Under the pieces are notes generated by a model, which had not been told where the DNA came from, made no database searches, and was given only the letters and a program-made list of their open reading frames with translations. This document shows, in pieces, positions 26,444-35,080 of a stretch of 60,866 nucleotides of DNA. Source of the stretch: Pseudolabrys sp. (lineage in GTDB: Bacteria; Pseudomonadota; Alphaproteobacteria; Rhizobiales; Xanthobacteraceae); assembly GCA_022843325.1 (NCBI GenBank), contig JALHNV010000012.1, positions 1 to 60,866 on the forward strand, given 5' to 3'. The translations under genes and the position numbers were made by a program. Numbering within the stretch: position 1 is the stretch's first letter; the number at the start of each line of letters is the position of its first letter.

Positions 26444-27186
26444 GGCGGATACAACTTCTGGTGGCGCTGATCGTGCTGGCCGGGGCAGAAGGGGCCTTGC
26501 CCGCCGTGGCCAAGCCCGTGCAATGCCGCGTGCCCGGTTTCGAGGCAGAGCGGATTTTTCCGCTGCCGCGGGTCGCCCGGGCGATCGAAGCAAAGCGCCT
26601 CAGCATCCTCGTGATCGGCAACGGCTCATCCCTGCTGCCGGGGCCGACCGGCAAGGATGTGTCCTATCCGGTCCGCCTGCAGGCCGCTCTGTCGAAGCTG
26701 CTGCCCGGCGTCGTAGTGACGGTGGCCACCGATGTGGTGCCCCGGCGCATTGCCATCGACGCGGCCAAGGCAATGCCCAAGGCGCTGGCGGCGACCAAGC
26801 CGGCCTTGGTGGTGTGGCAGACCGGTACGGTGGATGCCATGCAGTCCACCGATCCGGATCAGTTCAGCCGGGCGCTCGAAAAGGGGATTAACATCATCCG
26901 TGCCGCCGGCGCCGATGTGATTTTCATCAACGCCCAATACAGCCCGCGAACGGAATCGATGATCGCGCTCGGAATCTATGCGGAAAACATGCGCTGGATT
27001 GCGATGCAGCATGAGGTTCCCCTGTTCGACCGGTTCAGGCTGATGCAACTTTGGTCCGATGTCGGGACCTTCGACCTTTATTCCGCCACGAAAAAACTTG
27101 ACATGGCGGAGGGGGTTCATGATTGCATCGGGCAGTTGCTGGCCGACCTGGTGCTTGAGGCGGCCCGGATGCCCGGCAACAAGTAG
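26440..27186 (+). CDS. Degenerate SGNH-hydrolase-like exported protein (probable pseudoenzyme)
   Basis: 248 aa with a signal peptide (1-24). It aligns without gaps around block I with the following gene, yet the catalytic residues are changed: the nucleophile position is G62 (IGNGSS instead of IGSSS), the block III Asn is V131 (QTGTVD against QLGTNS), and the Asp before the His is E224 (EGVH against DGLH); only H227 is kept. It is therefore unlikely to be a hydrolase by the classic mechanism. Coupled to the OpgC gene by ATGA, it may bind glycan or regulate its partner (inference). Confidence 0.78.
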   Translation: MRRIQLLVALIVLAGAEGALPAVAKPVQCRVPGFEAERIFPLPRVARAIEAKRLSILVIGNGSSLLPGPTGKDVSYPVRLQAALSKLLPGVVVTVATDVVPRRIAIDAAKAMPKALAATKPALVVWQTGTVDAMQSTDPDQFSRALEKGINIIRAAGADVIFINAQYSPRTESMIALGIYAENMRWIAMQHEVPLFDRFRLMQLWSDVGTFDLYSATKKLDMAEGVHDCIGQLLADLVLEAARMPGNK

Positions 27187-27279
27187 TGTAGAGTTCAGGC
27201 ACGCGTGCGGTCTAAGAGTTTGGACGCGGTTTTCGACCAGGATCATGCGCAAGCAATTCTTATGGGCGGAGCGACTGCT

Positions 27280-28077
27280 GTGCATGTGACGAAGACCGCC
27301 TCCGGGGCGATGATGGTTATTGCCGTCGCCGCGCTGCTTGCAGGATCGATGCTCCCGGCGGCCGCCGAAGAAGCGCAGCCCGCCTGCGACTGCCCCCTGG
27401 AGATTGTCCGCCTTGCCAATCCGCTGACGCGCGTGTCCCAGCGCATGGCGGCGGGCCTGCCGGTTACGATCGTCGCCATCGGTTCGTCGTCAACGGCCGG
27501 CGCTGGCGCCAGCACCCCGGCCCGCAGCTATCCGAGCCGGTTGGCGGAAGAGCTCAGGAAGACCTTTCCGACCCAGGCCTTCAACGTGATCAATCGCGGC
27601 GTGAACGGCGAAGAAGTACCGGACATGCTGAAGCGTTTCGACAGCAACGTGATCGCGGAAAAGCCCGATCTGGTGCTATGGCAACTCGGCACCAATTCGC
27701 TGATCCGCGATAAAGAGATGGACAGCAAGGACGCCACCATCCGTTCGGGCCTCGACAAGCTGCGCGCCATCGGCGCCGATGTGGTGCTGATCGATCCGCA
27801 GTTTGCGCCGAAGGTGATCGCCAAGCCCGAACATCTGAAGATGGTGGCGCTCATCGCCGATACCGCGAAGCGCGAGAAGGTTCAGGTGTTCCGGCGCTTC
27901 GCGGTGATGAAGCGCTGGAGCGAGGTCAACCGGCTGCCGTTCGAGACGTTTGTGTCGTCCGACGGCCTGCACCAGAACGACTGGAGCTATGCCTGCATGG
28001 CCAAAGGTCTCGGCATCGCGATCGCCGAGGCCTCGCAGCGGCCGGTTCTGTCGGCCACGGCGCTGCCGCCGCGCTGA
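27280..28077 (+). CDS. Exported SGNH/GDSL hydrolase, catalytic residues intact
   Basis: 265 aa from the chosen GTG. An N-terminal signal peptide (about 1-30) precedes block I IGSSSTAGAG (nucleophile S70), block II NRGVNG (G110), block III QLGTNS (N139) and block V SSDGLH (D228, H231). It is an esterase or acetyl-transferase-type SGNH protein of the periplasm. GTG at 27280 has GGAG 8 nt upstream; an ATG at 27262 in the same frame is an alternative. It is a paralogue of the upstream degenerate copy and the third gene of the OpgC cluster. Confidence 0.82.
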   Translation: MHVTKTASGAMMVIAVAALLAGSMLPAAAEEAQPACDCPLEIVRLANPLTRVSQRMAAGLPVTIVAIGSSSTAGAGASTPARSYPSRLAEELRKTFPTQAFNVINRGVNGEEVPDMLKRFDSNVIAEKPDLVLWQLGTNSLIRDKEMDSKDATIRSGLDKLRAIGADVVLIDPQFAPKVIAKPEHLKMVALIADTAKREKVQVFRRFAVMKRWSEVNRLPFETFVSSDGLHQNDWSYACMAKGLGIAIAEASQRPVLSATALPPR

Positions 28078-28092
28078 CGCGTCAAGCCTTGC

Positions 28093-29283
28093 TCACACCC
28101 GGTCGAGCGCGGTCAGCAGATCGTCGATGATGTCGTCGGGATGCTCCAGTCCCGCCGAGAAACGCACCAGCCCGTCGCCGATGCCGAGTTCTGCTCGCTG
28201 CTCGGGCGTCAGCCGCTGATGCGTGGTGGTGGTCGGATGCGTGATCAGGCTTTTGGCGTCGCCGAGATTGTTGGTGATGCCGAGCAGTTGCAGTCCGTTG
28301 AGGAAACGGAAAGCGCCTTCCTTGCCGCCCGTTACTTCAAACGCCACCAGGGTCGATCCGGCGGTCATCTGCTTCTTGATGATGTCGGCCTGCGGGTGAT
28401 CGGCGCGGCCCGGATAGATCAGCCGGGTGATTTTTTTGTGACCCGCAAGTGCCTCGGAAACGGCGCCTGCGGTTTCGGTTTGCCGGGTAACACGCACCGA
28501 CAATGTCTCAAGTCCCTTCAGCAGCACCCAGGCATTGAACGGTGACAGCGACGGTCCGGTCTGGCGCAGCAGTTGCTGGTAGCTGTCGGTGATCAGCTTC
28601 TCGGCGCCGAGGATACAGCCGCCAAGGACGCGGCCCTGGCCGTCGATATGCTTGGTGGCCGAGTAGACGACGACATCGGCGCCGAGCGTCAGAGGACTCT
28701 GGAACAGAGGTGTGGCAAATACATTGTCGACCACCAGTTTGGCGCCGTTGGCGTGGGCGATGTCGGCAACCGCCTGGATGTCATAGACCTCGAGTGTCGG
28801 ATTGGTCGGCGTCTCCATGAAGTAGACGGCCGTGTTCTTCTGGGTTGCCTTCTTCCATTGCGCGATGTCGGCGCCATCGACCAGCGTCGAGGTGACGCCG
28901 AACCGCGGCAGCCATTCTTCGATCACCCAGCGGCAGGACCCGAACAGCGCCTTGGCGGCGACGACATGATCTCCGGCGCGCACCAGACCCATCAGCGCGG
29001 TGGTGACGGCCGCCATGCCGGTTGCGGTCGAGCGCGCGGCTTCGGCGCCTTCGAGCGCGGCCATGCGCTGCTCGAACATGCTCATGGTCGGATTGGTGTA
29101 GCGAGAATAGACGTAGCCGGGGATCTTGCCGGAGAAGCGCTCCTCGCAGTCCTCGGCACTGTCGTATTTGTAGCCCTGCGTCAGGAAGATCGCTTCCGAC
29201 ATCTCGTTGAATTGCGAGCGCAGGGTGCCGGCATGAACCAGGCGGGTTTCGGCGCGGTAGGATTTTGCCTTGGACTCGGACAC
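28093..29283 (-). CDS. metZ: O-succinylhomoserine sulfhydrylase
   Basis: 396 aa, Cys/Met metabolism PLP enzyme. It has SRYTNPTMSMFEQRMAALEG, the cofactor-contacting TGMAA and YFMETPTNPTLEV, and the Schiff-base lysine in YSATKHIDGQGRVLGG. The start is GTG (29281-29283) with AAGGAGG 7 nt upstream; the conserved SESKAKSYRAETRLVHAGT begins there. It makes homocysteine from O-succinylhomoserine and sulfide. A SAM-II riboswitch with a terminator lies directly upstream, which supports methionine-pathway function over a gamma-lyase. Confidence 0.94.
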   Translation of the reverse strand: MSESKAKSYRAETRLVHAGTLRSQFNEMSEAIFLTQGYKYDSAEDCEERFSGKIPGYVYSRYTNPTMSMFEQRMAALEGAEAARSTATGMAAVTTALMGLVRAGDHVVAAKALFGSCRWVIEEWLPRFGVTSTLVDGADIAQWKKATQKNTAVYFMETPTNPTLEVYDIQAVADIAHANGAKLVVDNVFATPLFQSPLTLGADVVVYSATKHIDGQGRVLGGCILGAEKLITDSYQQLLRQTGPSLSPFNAWVLLKGLETLSVRVTRQTETAGAVSEALAGHKKITRLIYPGRADHPQADIIKKQMTAGSTLVAFEVTGGKEGAFRFLNGLQLLGITNNLGDAKSLITHPTTTTHQRLTPEQRAELGIGDGLVRFSAGLEHPDDIIDDLLTALDRV

Positions 29284-29303
29284 GCGGGCCTCCTTCGGCC
29301 AAC

Positions 29304-29334
29304 AAAAAACCGGCCGGGAAAAATCCTCGGCCGG
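29304..29334 (-). terminator. Intrinsic terminator in the metZ leader
   Basis: On the minus strand CCGGCCG and CGGCCGG pair (plus-strand 29328-29334 with 29310-29316) and are followed by six T (29309-29304). It stands between the SAM-II aptamer and the metZ ribosome-binding site, so it acts as an attenuator and not as an operon end. Confidence 0.8.
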
Positions 29335-29348
29335 GCACACGTGTCCCC

Positions 29349-29408
29349 GGCCTTTTAGCGATTTATTTAACGTGGCTGCAAGCCGGCCGGCTCAAATGAC
29401 CACGGGAT
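29349..29408 (-). promoter_or_regulatory. SAM-II riboswitch controlling metZ
   Basis: Read on the minus strand the element has the SAM-II order: CGTGG of P1, the ATTTGA loop strand, CCGGCTTGCAG, CCACG closing P1, GTTAAA-TAAA, and the pseudoknot strand CGCTAAAAGGCC. The invariant GCTTGCAG, CACGTTAAA and GCTAAAAGG words are all present. Its 3' end (AAAAGGCCGGGG) can also pair with the 5' arm of the downstream terminator, so SAM binding would free that arm and stop transcription. Confidence 0.92.
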
Positions 29409-29523
29409 AAGCCATATGTAGCGGGCCCTGTGGCTTCCCGTCAAGGCGCCCGTCGGGTTAGATCGCGGGATCATTGGCCGTCTTATCCTTCGAGTGCTTC
29501 TGGATGACGGGGAGGGGTACCGC

Positions 29524-30627
29524 GTGCCGCTGAATTTCGCCGTCGACGACAAGGGTATTTTGCCCGACCGGATGATTGCGGCGCTGGCCGCGGCCGGCGG
29601 CATTCTGCCCGCGACCGAATTCGTGCCCGACCAGATCCAGCCGGCGAGTCTCGATTTGCGGCTCGGCGACATTGCCTACCGCGTGCGCGCGAGTTTCCTG
29701 CCCGGCTCGACCACGGTGGCGCAGCGCATCGACGAACTCAAGCTGCACGAGTTCTCGCTGACCGAAGGCGCGGTGCTGGAAACCGGCTGCGTCTACATCG
29801 TGCCGCTGCTCGAGAGCCTGGCGCTGCCGGACGACATTTCCGCCGCCGCCAATCCGAAAAGCTCGACCGGCCGCCTTGACGTCTTCACCCGCGTCATCGC
29901 CGACGAGCTGCGCGGCTTCGACCGCATCGAGGCCGGTTATCACGGCCCGCTTTATGCGGAGATCAGCCCGCGCACTTTTCCGGTGCTGGTGCGCGAGGGC
30001 TCGCGGCTGTCGCAGATCCGCTTCCGCCACGGCTCGGCGTTGCTCGGCGGCGACGCCTTGCGCGAACTGCACGCGCGCGAGCGGCTGGTCGATGCGGATG
30101 ACGCCGATGTCAGCGAAGGCGTGGCGGTCGGCGTCGATCTGTCGGGGCTTGGGCCCGGCGGTCTGGTCGGCTACCGCGCCAAGCGCCACACCGGCCTGAT
30201 CGATGTCGAGCGGCGCGCCGGTTATTCGGTTCTCGACTTCTGGGAGCCGATGCAGGCGCGGCCCGACAAGAGCCTGATCCTCGATCCCAACGAATTCTAC
30301 ATTCTCGCCTCCAAGGAGGCGGTGCAGGTGCCGCCCGACTACGCCGCCGAGATGGTGCCGTTCGATCCGCTGGTCGGCGAATTTCGCGTTCACTATGCCG
30401 GCTTCTTCGATCCGGGTTTCGGCTATGCCGGCGCCGGCGGCACCGGCGCGCGCGCCGTGCTCGAAGTGCGCTCGCGCGAAGTGCCGTTCATTCTGGAGCA
30501 CGGGCAGATCGTCGGCCGGCTCGTCTACGAGAAAATGCTGGCCAAACCCGACCGGCTGTACGGTCAGGGCATCGGCTCCAACTACCAGGCGCAGAGCCTG
30601 AAGCTGTCCAAGCACTTCAAGAGCTGA
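29524..30627 (+). CDS. dcd: 2'-deoxycytidine 5'-triphosphate deaminase, long form
   Basis: 367 aa, about twice the E. coli Dcd. It is the duplicated dUTPase-fold type known in alphaproteobacteria. The first half has QIQPASLDLRLGDIAYRVRA and NPKSSTGRLDVFTRVI; the second half has VPFDPLVGEFRVHYAGFFDP and a Gly-rich GYAGAGGTGARAVLEV with EVPFILEHGQIVGRL. It deaminates dCTP to dUTP for thymidylate synthesis. GTG at 29524 was chosen because GGAGGGG ends about 6 nt upstream; a GTG at 29494 would add ten residues. Part of a tRNA-Gly gene lies 59 nt downstream. Confidence 0.9.
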   Translation: MPLNFAVDDKGILPDRMIAALAAAGGILPATEFVPDQIQPASLDLRLGDIAYRVRASFLPGSTTVAQRIDELKLHEFSLTEGAVLETGCVYIVPLLESLALPDDISAAANPKSSTGRLDVFTRVIADELRGFDRIEAGYHGPLYAEISPRTFPVLVREGSRLSQIRFRHGSALLGGDALRELHARERLVDADDADVSEGVAVGVDLSGLGPGGLVGYRAKRHTGLIDVERRAGYSVLDFWEPMQARPDKSLILDPNEFYILASKEAVQVPPDYAAEMVPFDPLVGEFRVHYAGFFDPGFGYAGAGGTGARAVLEVRSREVPFILEHGQIVGRLVYEKMLAKPDRLYGQGIGSNYQAQSLKLSKHFKS

Positions 30628-30686
30628 GCTAATGTGCGTGCGGGGTGCTGGATCGCGCTCCGCTTTGGCAGTAGGATGCTGCCTAC

Positions 30687-30723
30687 GCGGGCGTAGTTCA
30701 ATGGTAGAACGGCAGCTTCCCAA
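30687..30723 (+). pseudogene. tRNA-Gly 5' fragment; left direct repeat of the island
   Basis: 37 nt identical to the first 37 nt of the intact tRNA-Gly(CCC) at 55159, from the acceptor strand through the anticodon loop. The anticodon 3' arm, T arm and acceptor 3' strand are missing, replaced by unrelated AT-richer DNA, so it cannot make a tRNA. This is the signature of an integration junction (attL-like). Confidence 0.88.
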
Positions 30724-30973
30724 CCTATATGCCATGAACATGCCCGCACATAGATGCGCGCGACAAAGTCAAATTTGACCAGGGTATGTGTGGGGGTACC
30801 GTTTTGGGACGCTAGAAATCCGATAACTGTGGCAGTAGTTTAAGCAAACACTGCGATTCCGCCTCTGGCACCCAGACTATATTCCTATTTTAATCGCCTC
30901 GGCACGAAATTCATTTCAAGGTTTTGGGATAATCGTCACGTATAAGAATCAGCCAGACAAATTTCTTGCATCT
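30724..30973. other. Left-end non-coding DNA of the island
   Basis: AT-richer than its surroundings. It holds a perfect 12-bp palindrome GTCAAATTTGAC (30768-30779), a TGTGGGGGTACCG stretch of the kind often seen at tRNA-proximal island ends, and a hairpin GCAGT-A-GTTT/AAACACTGC (30832-30854) followed by GATTCCGCCTCTGGCACC, which resembles a decayed tRNA 3' end. No ORF resembling an integrase was found on either strand. Confidence 0.5.
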
Positions 30974-31633
30974 TCAGCGCCTGATGACGCACGAAGTGGG
31001 AGCGCGGCGCTTCTCCCATCCTTCTCGTTGCAGGATTGGGTCTTCGTGCTCTTCTGCGGGATACCCTAAGCAAAAGTAGCCGATCAGGGTCCATGAAGAA
31101 GGGACGTCGAGAATCGCGCTCACCCGTGACGGCTCCATGATGGACACCCAACCCAGACCAATTCCCTCCGCTCGAGCAGCCAGCCATAGGGTGTGCACTG
31201 CCATTACCGCCGAATACTCGATCGTGGCCGGCATTGTCCGCCGGCCGAGCCCGTGGCCCTGCGTGGTTGAACGGTCCGCAAAAACCGCGAATTGACAAGG
31301 CGCGTCGTCCAGCCCCGCAAGCTTCAGTCGCGCATATAAAGAAGCTCTCTCACCGGACTGGTCCTTGAGCGCAATCGCATTGCAGTTCTCGAAGCACGCT
31401 CGAATCTCCTGTCGACGTTCCGGGCTCTCTACCACGACGAAGCGCCACGGTTCGCTGAGGCCAACCGACGGGGCGAGGCATGCAAGACCGAGCAAACGGT
31501 CTAGCGTTCCCTCCAAAAGTTGTTTGCGCTTGAACTGCCGGACGTCACGACGCCAGAGAAACAGGTCGAGCAATCCATCGCGGAACTCCAACCCAAATTC
31601 AGGAACATCGTTGATCAATGAATTCGCCGTCAT
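30974..31633 (-). CDS. bluB: 5,6-dimethylbenzimidazole synthase BluB
   Basis: 219 aa, nitroreductase fold. FLWRRDVRQFKRKQL near the N-terminus, LACLAPSVGLSEPWRFVVV, and WLAARAEGIGLGWVSIMEP are BluB hallmarks that separate it from ordinary nitroreductases. It cuts reduced FMN with oxygen to give DMB, the lower ligand of cobalamin. The ATG overlaps the cobC stop (ATGA), so both come from one minus-strand transcript. It is the first gene inside the left island boundary. Confidence 0.92.
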   Translation of the reverse strand: MTANSLINDVPEFGLEFRDGLLDLFLWRRDVRQFKRKQLLEGTLDRLLGLACLAPSVGLSEPWRFVVVESPERRQEIRACFENCNAIALKDQSGERASLYARLKLAGLDDAPCQFAVFADRSTTQGHGLGRRTMPATIEYSAVMAVHTLWLAARAEGIGLGWVSIMEPSRVSAILDVPSSWTLIGYFCLGYPAEEHEDPILQREGWEKRRAPTSCVIRR

Positions 31634-32673
31634 TTCTCAAGCTTTGGATAAGCAGACAGAGCTGCATTTAATCGTTGCCAAGCGGTTTCATTTGGAGGAA
31701 GCCCCCACCGTAGCCATGTCGAGTCTTCGGCGAAGGGCCGGATCAGAATGCCCGAGCGCCCTAGATAATTGAACAACTCTTGTGCTCTGGAAGACCGCGT
31801 GAGTCGATAAAGAGCAGTACCGCCGAGAATCTCCAACTCTGAGCCTGCAAGCAACAAGTCGAGTCGCTGAGCGGCATCTGCAAGACACTTAAGTGTTTGG
31901 TCCTTCCAAAATGTATCGGCAAGCGCCTTCTCACCGACAAAAATCGCCGGGCCGGAAACCGCCCATGGACCAAGCATTTGATCGAGCCGGTTTGCTAGGC
32001 TGGGCGCGGTAATCGCGAAGCCCAGCCTCAGGCCGGCAAGTCCAAAGAACTTTCCGAAGGATCGTAGAACGACGATGTTGCCGCTATCGACGTTACCCGC
32101 GAGACTGATGCCGGAAGGTGCGACATCCGCGAAGGCTTCGTCGACAACGAGAATGCCGTCGTGCCGGCGCAAGTCGCGTGCGATGTCCAATATCTCTGCC
32201 TTCGGCACGATACGGCCGTCGGGATTGTTCGGATTGACGATAATTGCGAGGTCGGCTGACCTGAGCTGATCGACGTCGCGGACCTCGTTCGCGTGGTGCC
32301 CGGCCAGCACAGCTGCTCGCAAGTGCTCGGCGTAGGTCGGGCTCAATATGGCGGCACGTCCTGGTGCGACAAGCATCGCAACTTGTGGAAGCAGCATCTG
32401 CGTGCCTGGGGCGAGCACAACGTAATCTTCTGCTGCCGCTCCATACGATCGCGCGGCGATTGCGGCAAGCCGTCCGACCGCTGCTTGATCCGGCAGCCGA
32501 GAGAAGCAATCGGGCGGAATTTGGGGCAGCGGATACGAATAAGGATTGATTCCAGTCGACAGATCGATGAAGGGTTCGGGAGCGTCCGGAAACATCACGC
32601 GCGCCGCGGCCAGATTGCCGCCATGAGCGAGCGGGGCCAGCGGCTGAAGAACGGTGTGAGTGGCGATGAGCAT
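31630..32673 (-). CDS. cobC: Threonine-phosphate decarboxylase CobC
   Basis: 347 aa, class I/II PLP fold. LAHGGNLAAARVMFPDAPEP and FIDLSTGINPYSYP open the protein as in CobC/CobD decarboxylases; NPNNPDGR, DEAFAD and the lysine site RSFGKFFGLAGLRLGF follow. It provides (R)-1-aminopropan-2-ol phosphate for the nucleotide loop. Its ATG (32671-32673) overlaps the 5' end of the divergent cobD reading frame, so no spacer separates the two genes. Confidence 0.93.
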   Translation of the reverse strand: MLIATHTVLQPLAPLAHGGNLAAARVMFPDAPEPFIDLSTGINPYSYPLPQIPPDCFSRLPDQAAVGRLAAIAARSYGAAAEDYVVLAPGTQMLLPQVAMLVAPGRAAILSPTYAEHLRAAVLAGHHANEVRDVDQLRSADLAIIVNPNNPDGRIVPKAEILDIARDLRRHDGILVVDEAFADVAPSGISLAGNVDSGNIVVLRSFGKFFGLAGLRLGFAITAPSLANRLDQMLGPWAVSGPAIFVGEKALADTFWKDQTLKCLADAAQRLDLLLAGSELEILGGTALYRLTRSSRAQELFNYLGRSGILIRPFAEDSTWLRWGLPPNETAWQRLNAALSAYPKLEK

Positions 32674-33634
32674 AGCGATTACTCTAATGGCCCTGCTGAT
32701 CGAGGCAAGCTTCGGCTACCCGGACCTTTTGGCGCGGATTATAAGCCATCCCGTAATCTGGCTCGGCCGCCTGATCGGCTGGCTTGATCTCACGCTCAAC
32801 CGCGAAAGCCACAGTAAAGCCAATCGTAAGTTGGCCGGTTTCATCGCCGCTTTGTGCATCGTCGCAGTTCCGGCTGTCATGGCGTTTGGCGTTGAGCGCG
32901 GTCTGCTGGCATTTCCGTTTGGGTTCGTGGTCGTGGCCGCGGCCGCAAGTACGCTGCTGGCTCAACGGAGTCTCTATGATCATGTTGCTCGTGTCGCCTC
33001 AGCGTTGGAACAAGACGGCATAGATGGTGCCCGAGAAGCAGTATCGCACATTGTCGGACGCGATACCCATGCGCTCGACCAAGCGGGCGTTTCGCGCGCG
33101 GCGATCGAGAGCTTGGCTGAAAATTTCTCCGACGGAATCGTTGCGCCGTGTTTCTGGCTGGCGGCTGGCGGCCTAGCCGGCGGCGTGGCCTACAAGGCGG
33201 TGAACACCGCCGACAGCATGATCGGCCATCGCACCACGCGCCACAAAGATTTTGGGTTTGCCTCGGCGCGGCTCGACGATCTTCTCAATCTGCCGGCGTC
33301 GCGCCTGTCCGCTCTTTTGATAATTGCAGCGGCGGCTGTCAGCAAACCCGCTTCGGCGGGACAGGCCTGGAGGGCCGTGTGCCGCGATGCCCATCGTCAT
33401 CGATCGCCGAATGCTGGTTATCCGGAAGCGGCCATGGCCGGTGCATTGGGTTTGGCGTTGGCAGGTCCACGCGTCTACGGTGGGGCCATGGTTGAGGACG
33501 CGACCATGGGCAACGGCCGCCGCGATGCCGGCGCGACAGATATTCGTGCCGCGTTGGCGCTTTATCGGCGTGCCGACTTTATCTTCATCGTGTTGGTGGC
33601 CATTTTCGCGGCGGCCGTCATCGCGCCAATGTAA
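32666..33634 (+). CDS. cobD: Adenosylcobinamide-phosphate synthase CobD (CbiB)
   Basis: 322 aa, integral membrane. [20 protein letters not shown] is followed by LGRLIGWLD; then [33 protein letters not shown] and [18 protein letters not shown] are CbiB/CobD signature blocks. It joins the aminopropanol arm to cobyric acid. ATG at 32666 is preferred; a GTG at 32660 is possible. The start is only 8 bp away from the opposite-strand cobC start, and its 3' end overlaps the convergent cobQ by 17 bp. This is extreme compaction on both sides. Confidence 0.93.
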   Translation: MSIAITLMALLIEASFGYPDLLARIISHPVIWLGRLIGWLDLTLNRESHSKANRKLAGFIAALCIVAVPAVMAFGVERGLLAFPFGFVVVAAAASTLLAQRSLYDHVARVASALEQDGIDGAREAVSHIVGRDTHALDQAGVSRAAIESLAENFSDGIVAPCFWLAAGGLAGGVAYKAVNTADSMIGHRTTRHKDFGFASARLDDLLNLPASRLSALLIIAAAAVSKPASAGQAWRAVCRDAHRHRSPNAGYPEAAMAGALGLALAGPRVYGGAMVEDATMGNGRRDAGATDIRAALALYRRADFIFIVLVAIFAAAVIAPM

Positions 33635-35078
33635 GCAGCCGGTCGAGATCGATGAACGTGGTGAGATGCCAAGCCAGCCGGTCCAGTGTGCGTTCGACCA
33701 GTTCATCGTAAGCGATTGTCGTCGCGCCGCCGCCCAGGCGCGCGAGCCAAGCCGCGCGCTGGTTGTCGTCGGAGAAGATTCCGTGAATATAAGTGCCGAC
33801 AATCAGGCCATTGGCTGAAATAGCGCCCTCCGGCGTTCCATCCGCGAGATACGCGAACGGCCGCGCACGGTCGGGCCCTTCCGTCACGCCCATGTGCATT
33901 TCGTAACCGGAGAAAGGGACACCGTCGCGTGTCGTTCCGCTACTCAGTTCCAGTCTTTTCTCCGGCGACAGAACCGTTTCGACGTCGAGCAAACCCAGTC
34001 CCGGCACCGTTCCGGCCGGACCCTCGATACCGCTCGGATCGGTGACGCTTTTGCCCAACATCTGATAGCCGCCGCAAAGCCCGAGCACCATTCCGCCCCG
34101 GCGCACATGCGCGGCGATATCGACGTCGAAGCCGCTCTCACGCAGCGCCCTTAGTCCGGCGATGGTCGTTTTCGATCCGGGAAGGATCACTAGGTCTGCA
34201 TCGCCGGGCAATGCTTGGCCGGGGTGGACGCGGATCAGATTGACGTTGGATTCGTGCTCAAGCGGATCGAGGTCGTCGAAGTTGGCGATCTGCGGCAGAA
34301 TGGGCACGGCGACAACGAGTTTCGCGTTATCGCGCCGCCGGGTTGGACGATCCAGCGCCAACGAATCTTCCGCCGGAAGATTCCGCGACTCGGAGAAATA
34401 GGGAACGAGACCAAGCGAAGGCCAACCGGTGGCGGCGACAATGGCGTGATCGCCGTCGGCGAAAAGGCTCGGGTCGCCGCTGAATTTGTTGACGATGAAA
34501 CCTTGGACCAGCGCGGCGTCTTCGGGATCGAGAACGGTTTTGGTCCCGATCAGGCTTGCAATCACGCCGCCACGATCGATGTCGCCGATGATCACCACAG
34601 GCGTATCGGTTGCACGCGCGAATCCCATGTTTGCGATGTCATATTTTCTTAAGTTGATTTCCGATGCGCTGCCGGCGCCTTCGACCAGGATCAGATCGGC
34701 CTCTTGCTTCAAGCGTTCGAAGCTGTCGAGCACATAGGGCATTATTTTGGGTTTCATGCGCATGTATTCGATGCCTTTCGCCGTGCCGTAGACTTTTCCC
34801 TGCACGACGATTTGCGCGCCGACTTGACTCTGTGGCTTGAGGAGCACCGGGTTCATGTGAATGCTGGGCGGCACGCCGGCGGCGCGCGCCTGCAGTGCTT
34901 GCGCACGGCCGATCTCGCCGCCGTCGGCTGCGACCGCGGCGTTGTTGGACATGTTCTGCGCCTTAAATGGTCGAACCCGCAGTCCGCGTTTGGCGTAGGC
35001 GCGCGCGAGGCCGGCGACGATGAGCGATTTGCCCACGTCGGAACCGGTGCCCTGAAACATAATTGCGCGTGCGGTCAC
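33618..35078 (-). CDS. cobQ: Cobyric acid synthase CobQ
   Basis: 486 aa. An N-terminal dethiobiotin-synthetase-like ATPase ([33 protein letters not shown]) is joined to a class I glutamine amidotransferase domain with [16 protein letters not shown] (nucleophile Cys) and a C-terminal GTYIHGIF His. It amidates four side chains of adenosylcobyrinic acid a,c-diamide. It is third in the minus-strand run cobP-cobO-cobQ, 2 nt after the cobO stop. Confidence 0.96.
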   Translation of the reverse strand: MTARAIMFQGTGSDVGKSLIVAGLARAYAKRGLRVRPFKAQNMSNNAAVAADGGEIGRAQALQARAAGVPPSIHMNPVLLKPQSQVGAQIVVQGKVYGTAKGIEYMRMKPKIMPYVLDSFERLKQEADLILVEGAGSASEINLRKYDIANMGFARATDTPVVIIGDIDRGGVIASLIGTKTVLDPEDAALVQGFIVNKFSGDPSLFADGDHAIVAATGWPSLGLVPYFSESRNLPAEDSLALDRPTRRRDNAKLVVAVPILPQIANFDDLDPLEHESNVNLIRVHPGQALPGDADLVILPGSKTTIAGLRALRESGFDVDIAAHVRRGGMVLGLCGGYQMLGKSVTDPSGIEGPAGTVPGLGLLDVETVLSPEKRLELSSGTTRDGVPFSGYEMHMGVTEGPDRARPFAYLADGTPEGAISANGLIVGTYIHGIFSDDNQRAAWLARLGGGATTIAYDELVERTLDRLAWHLTTFIDLDRLLTLAR

Positions 35079-35080
35079 GA

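Noticed and set aside
30724..30973. Possible integrase gene at the left island end
   Set aside because: Read in both directions; no frame carries the tyrosine-recombinase R..HxxR..Y or serine-recombinase motifs.
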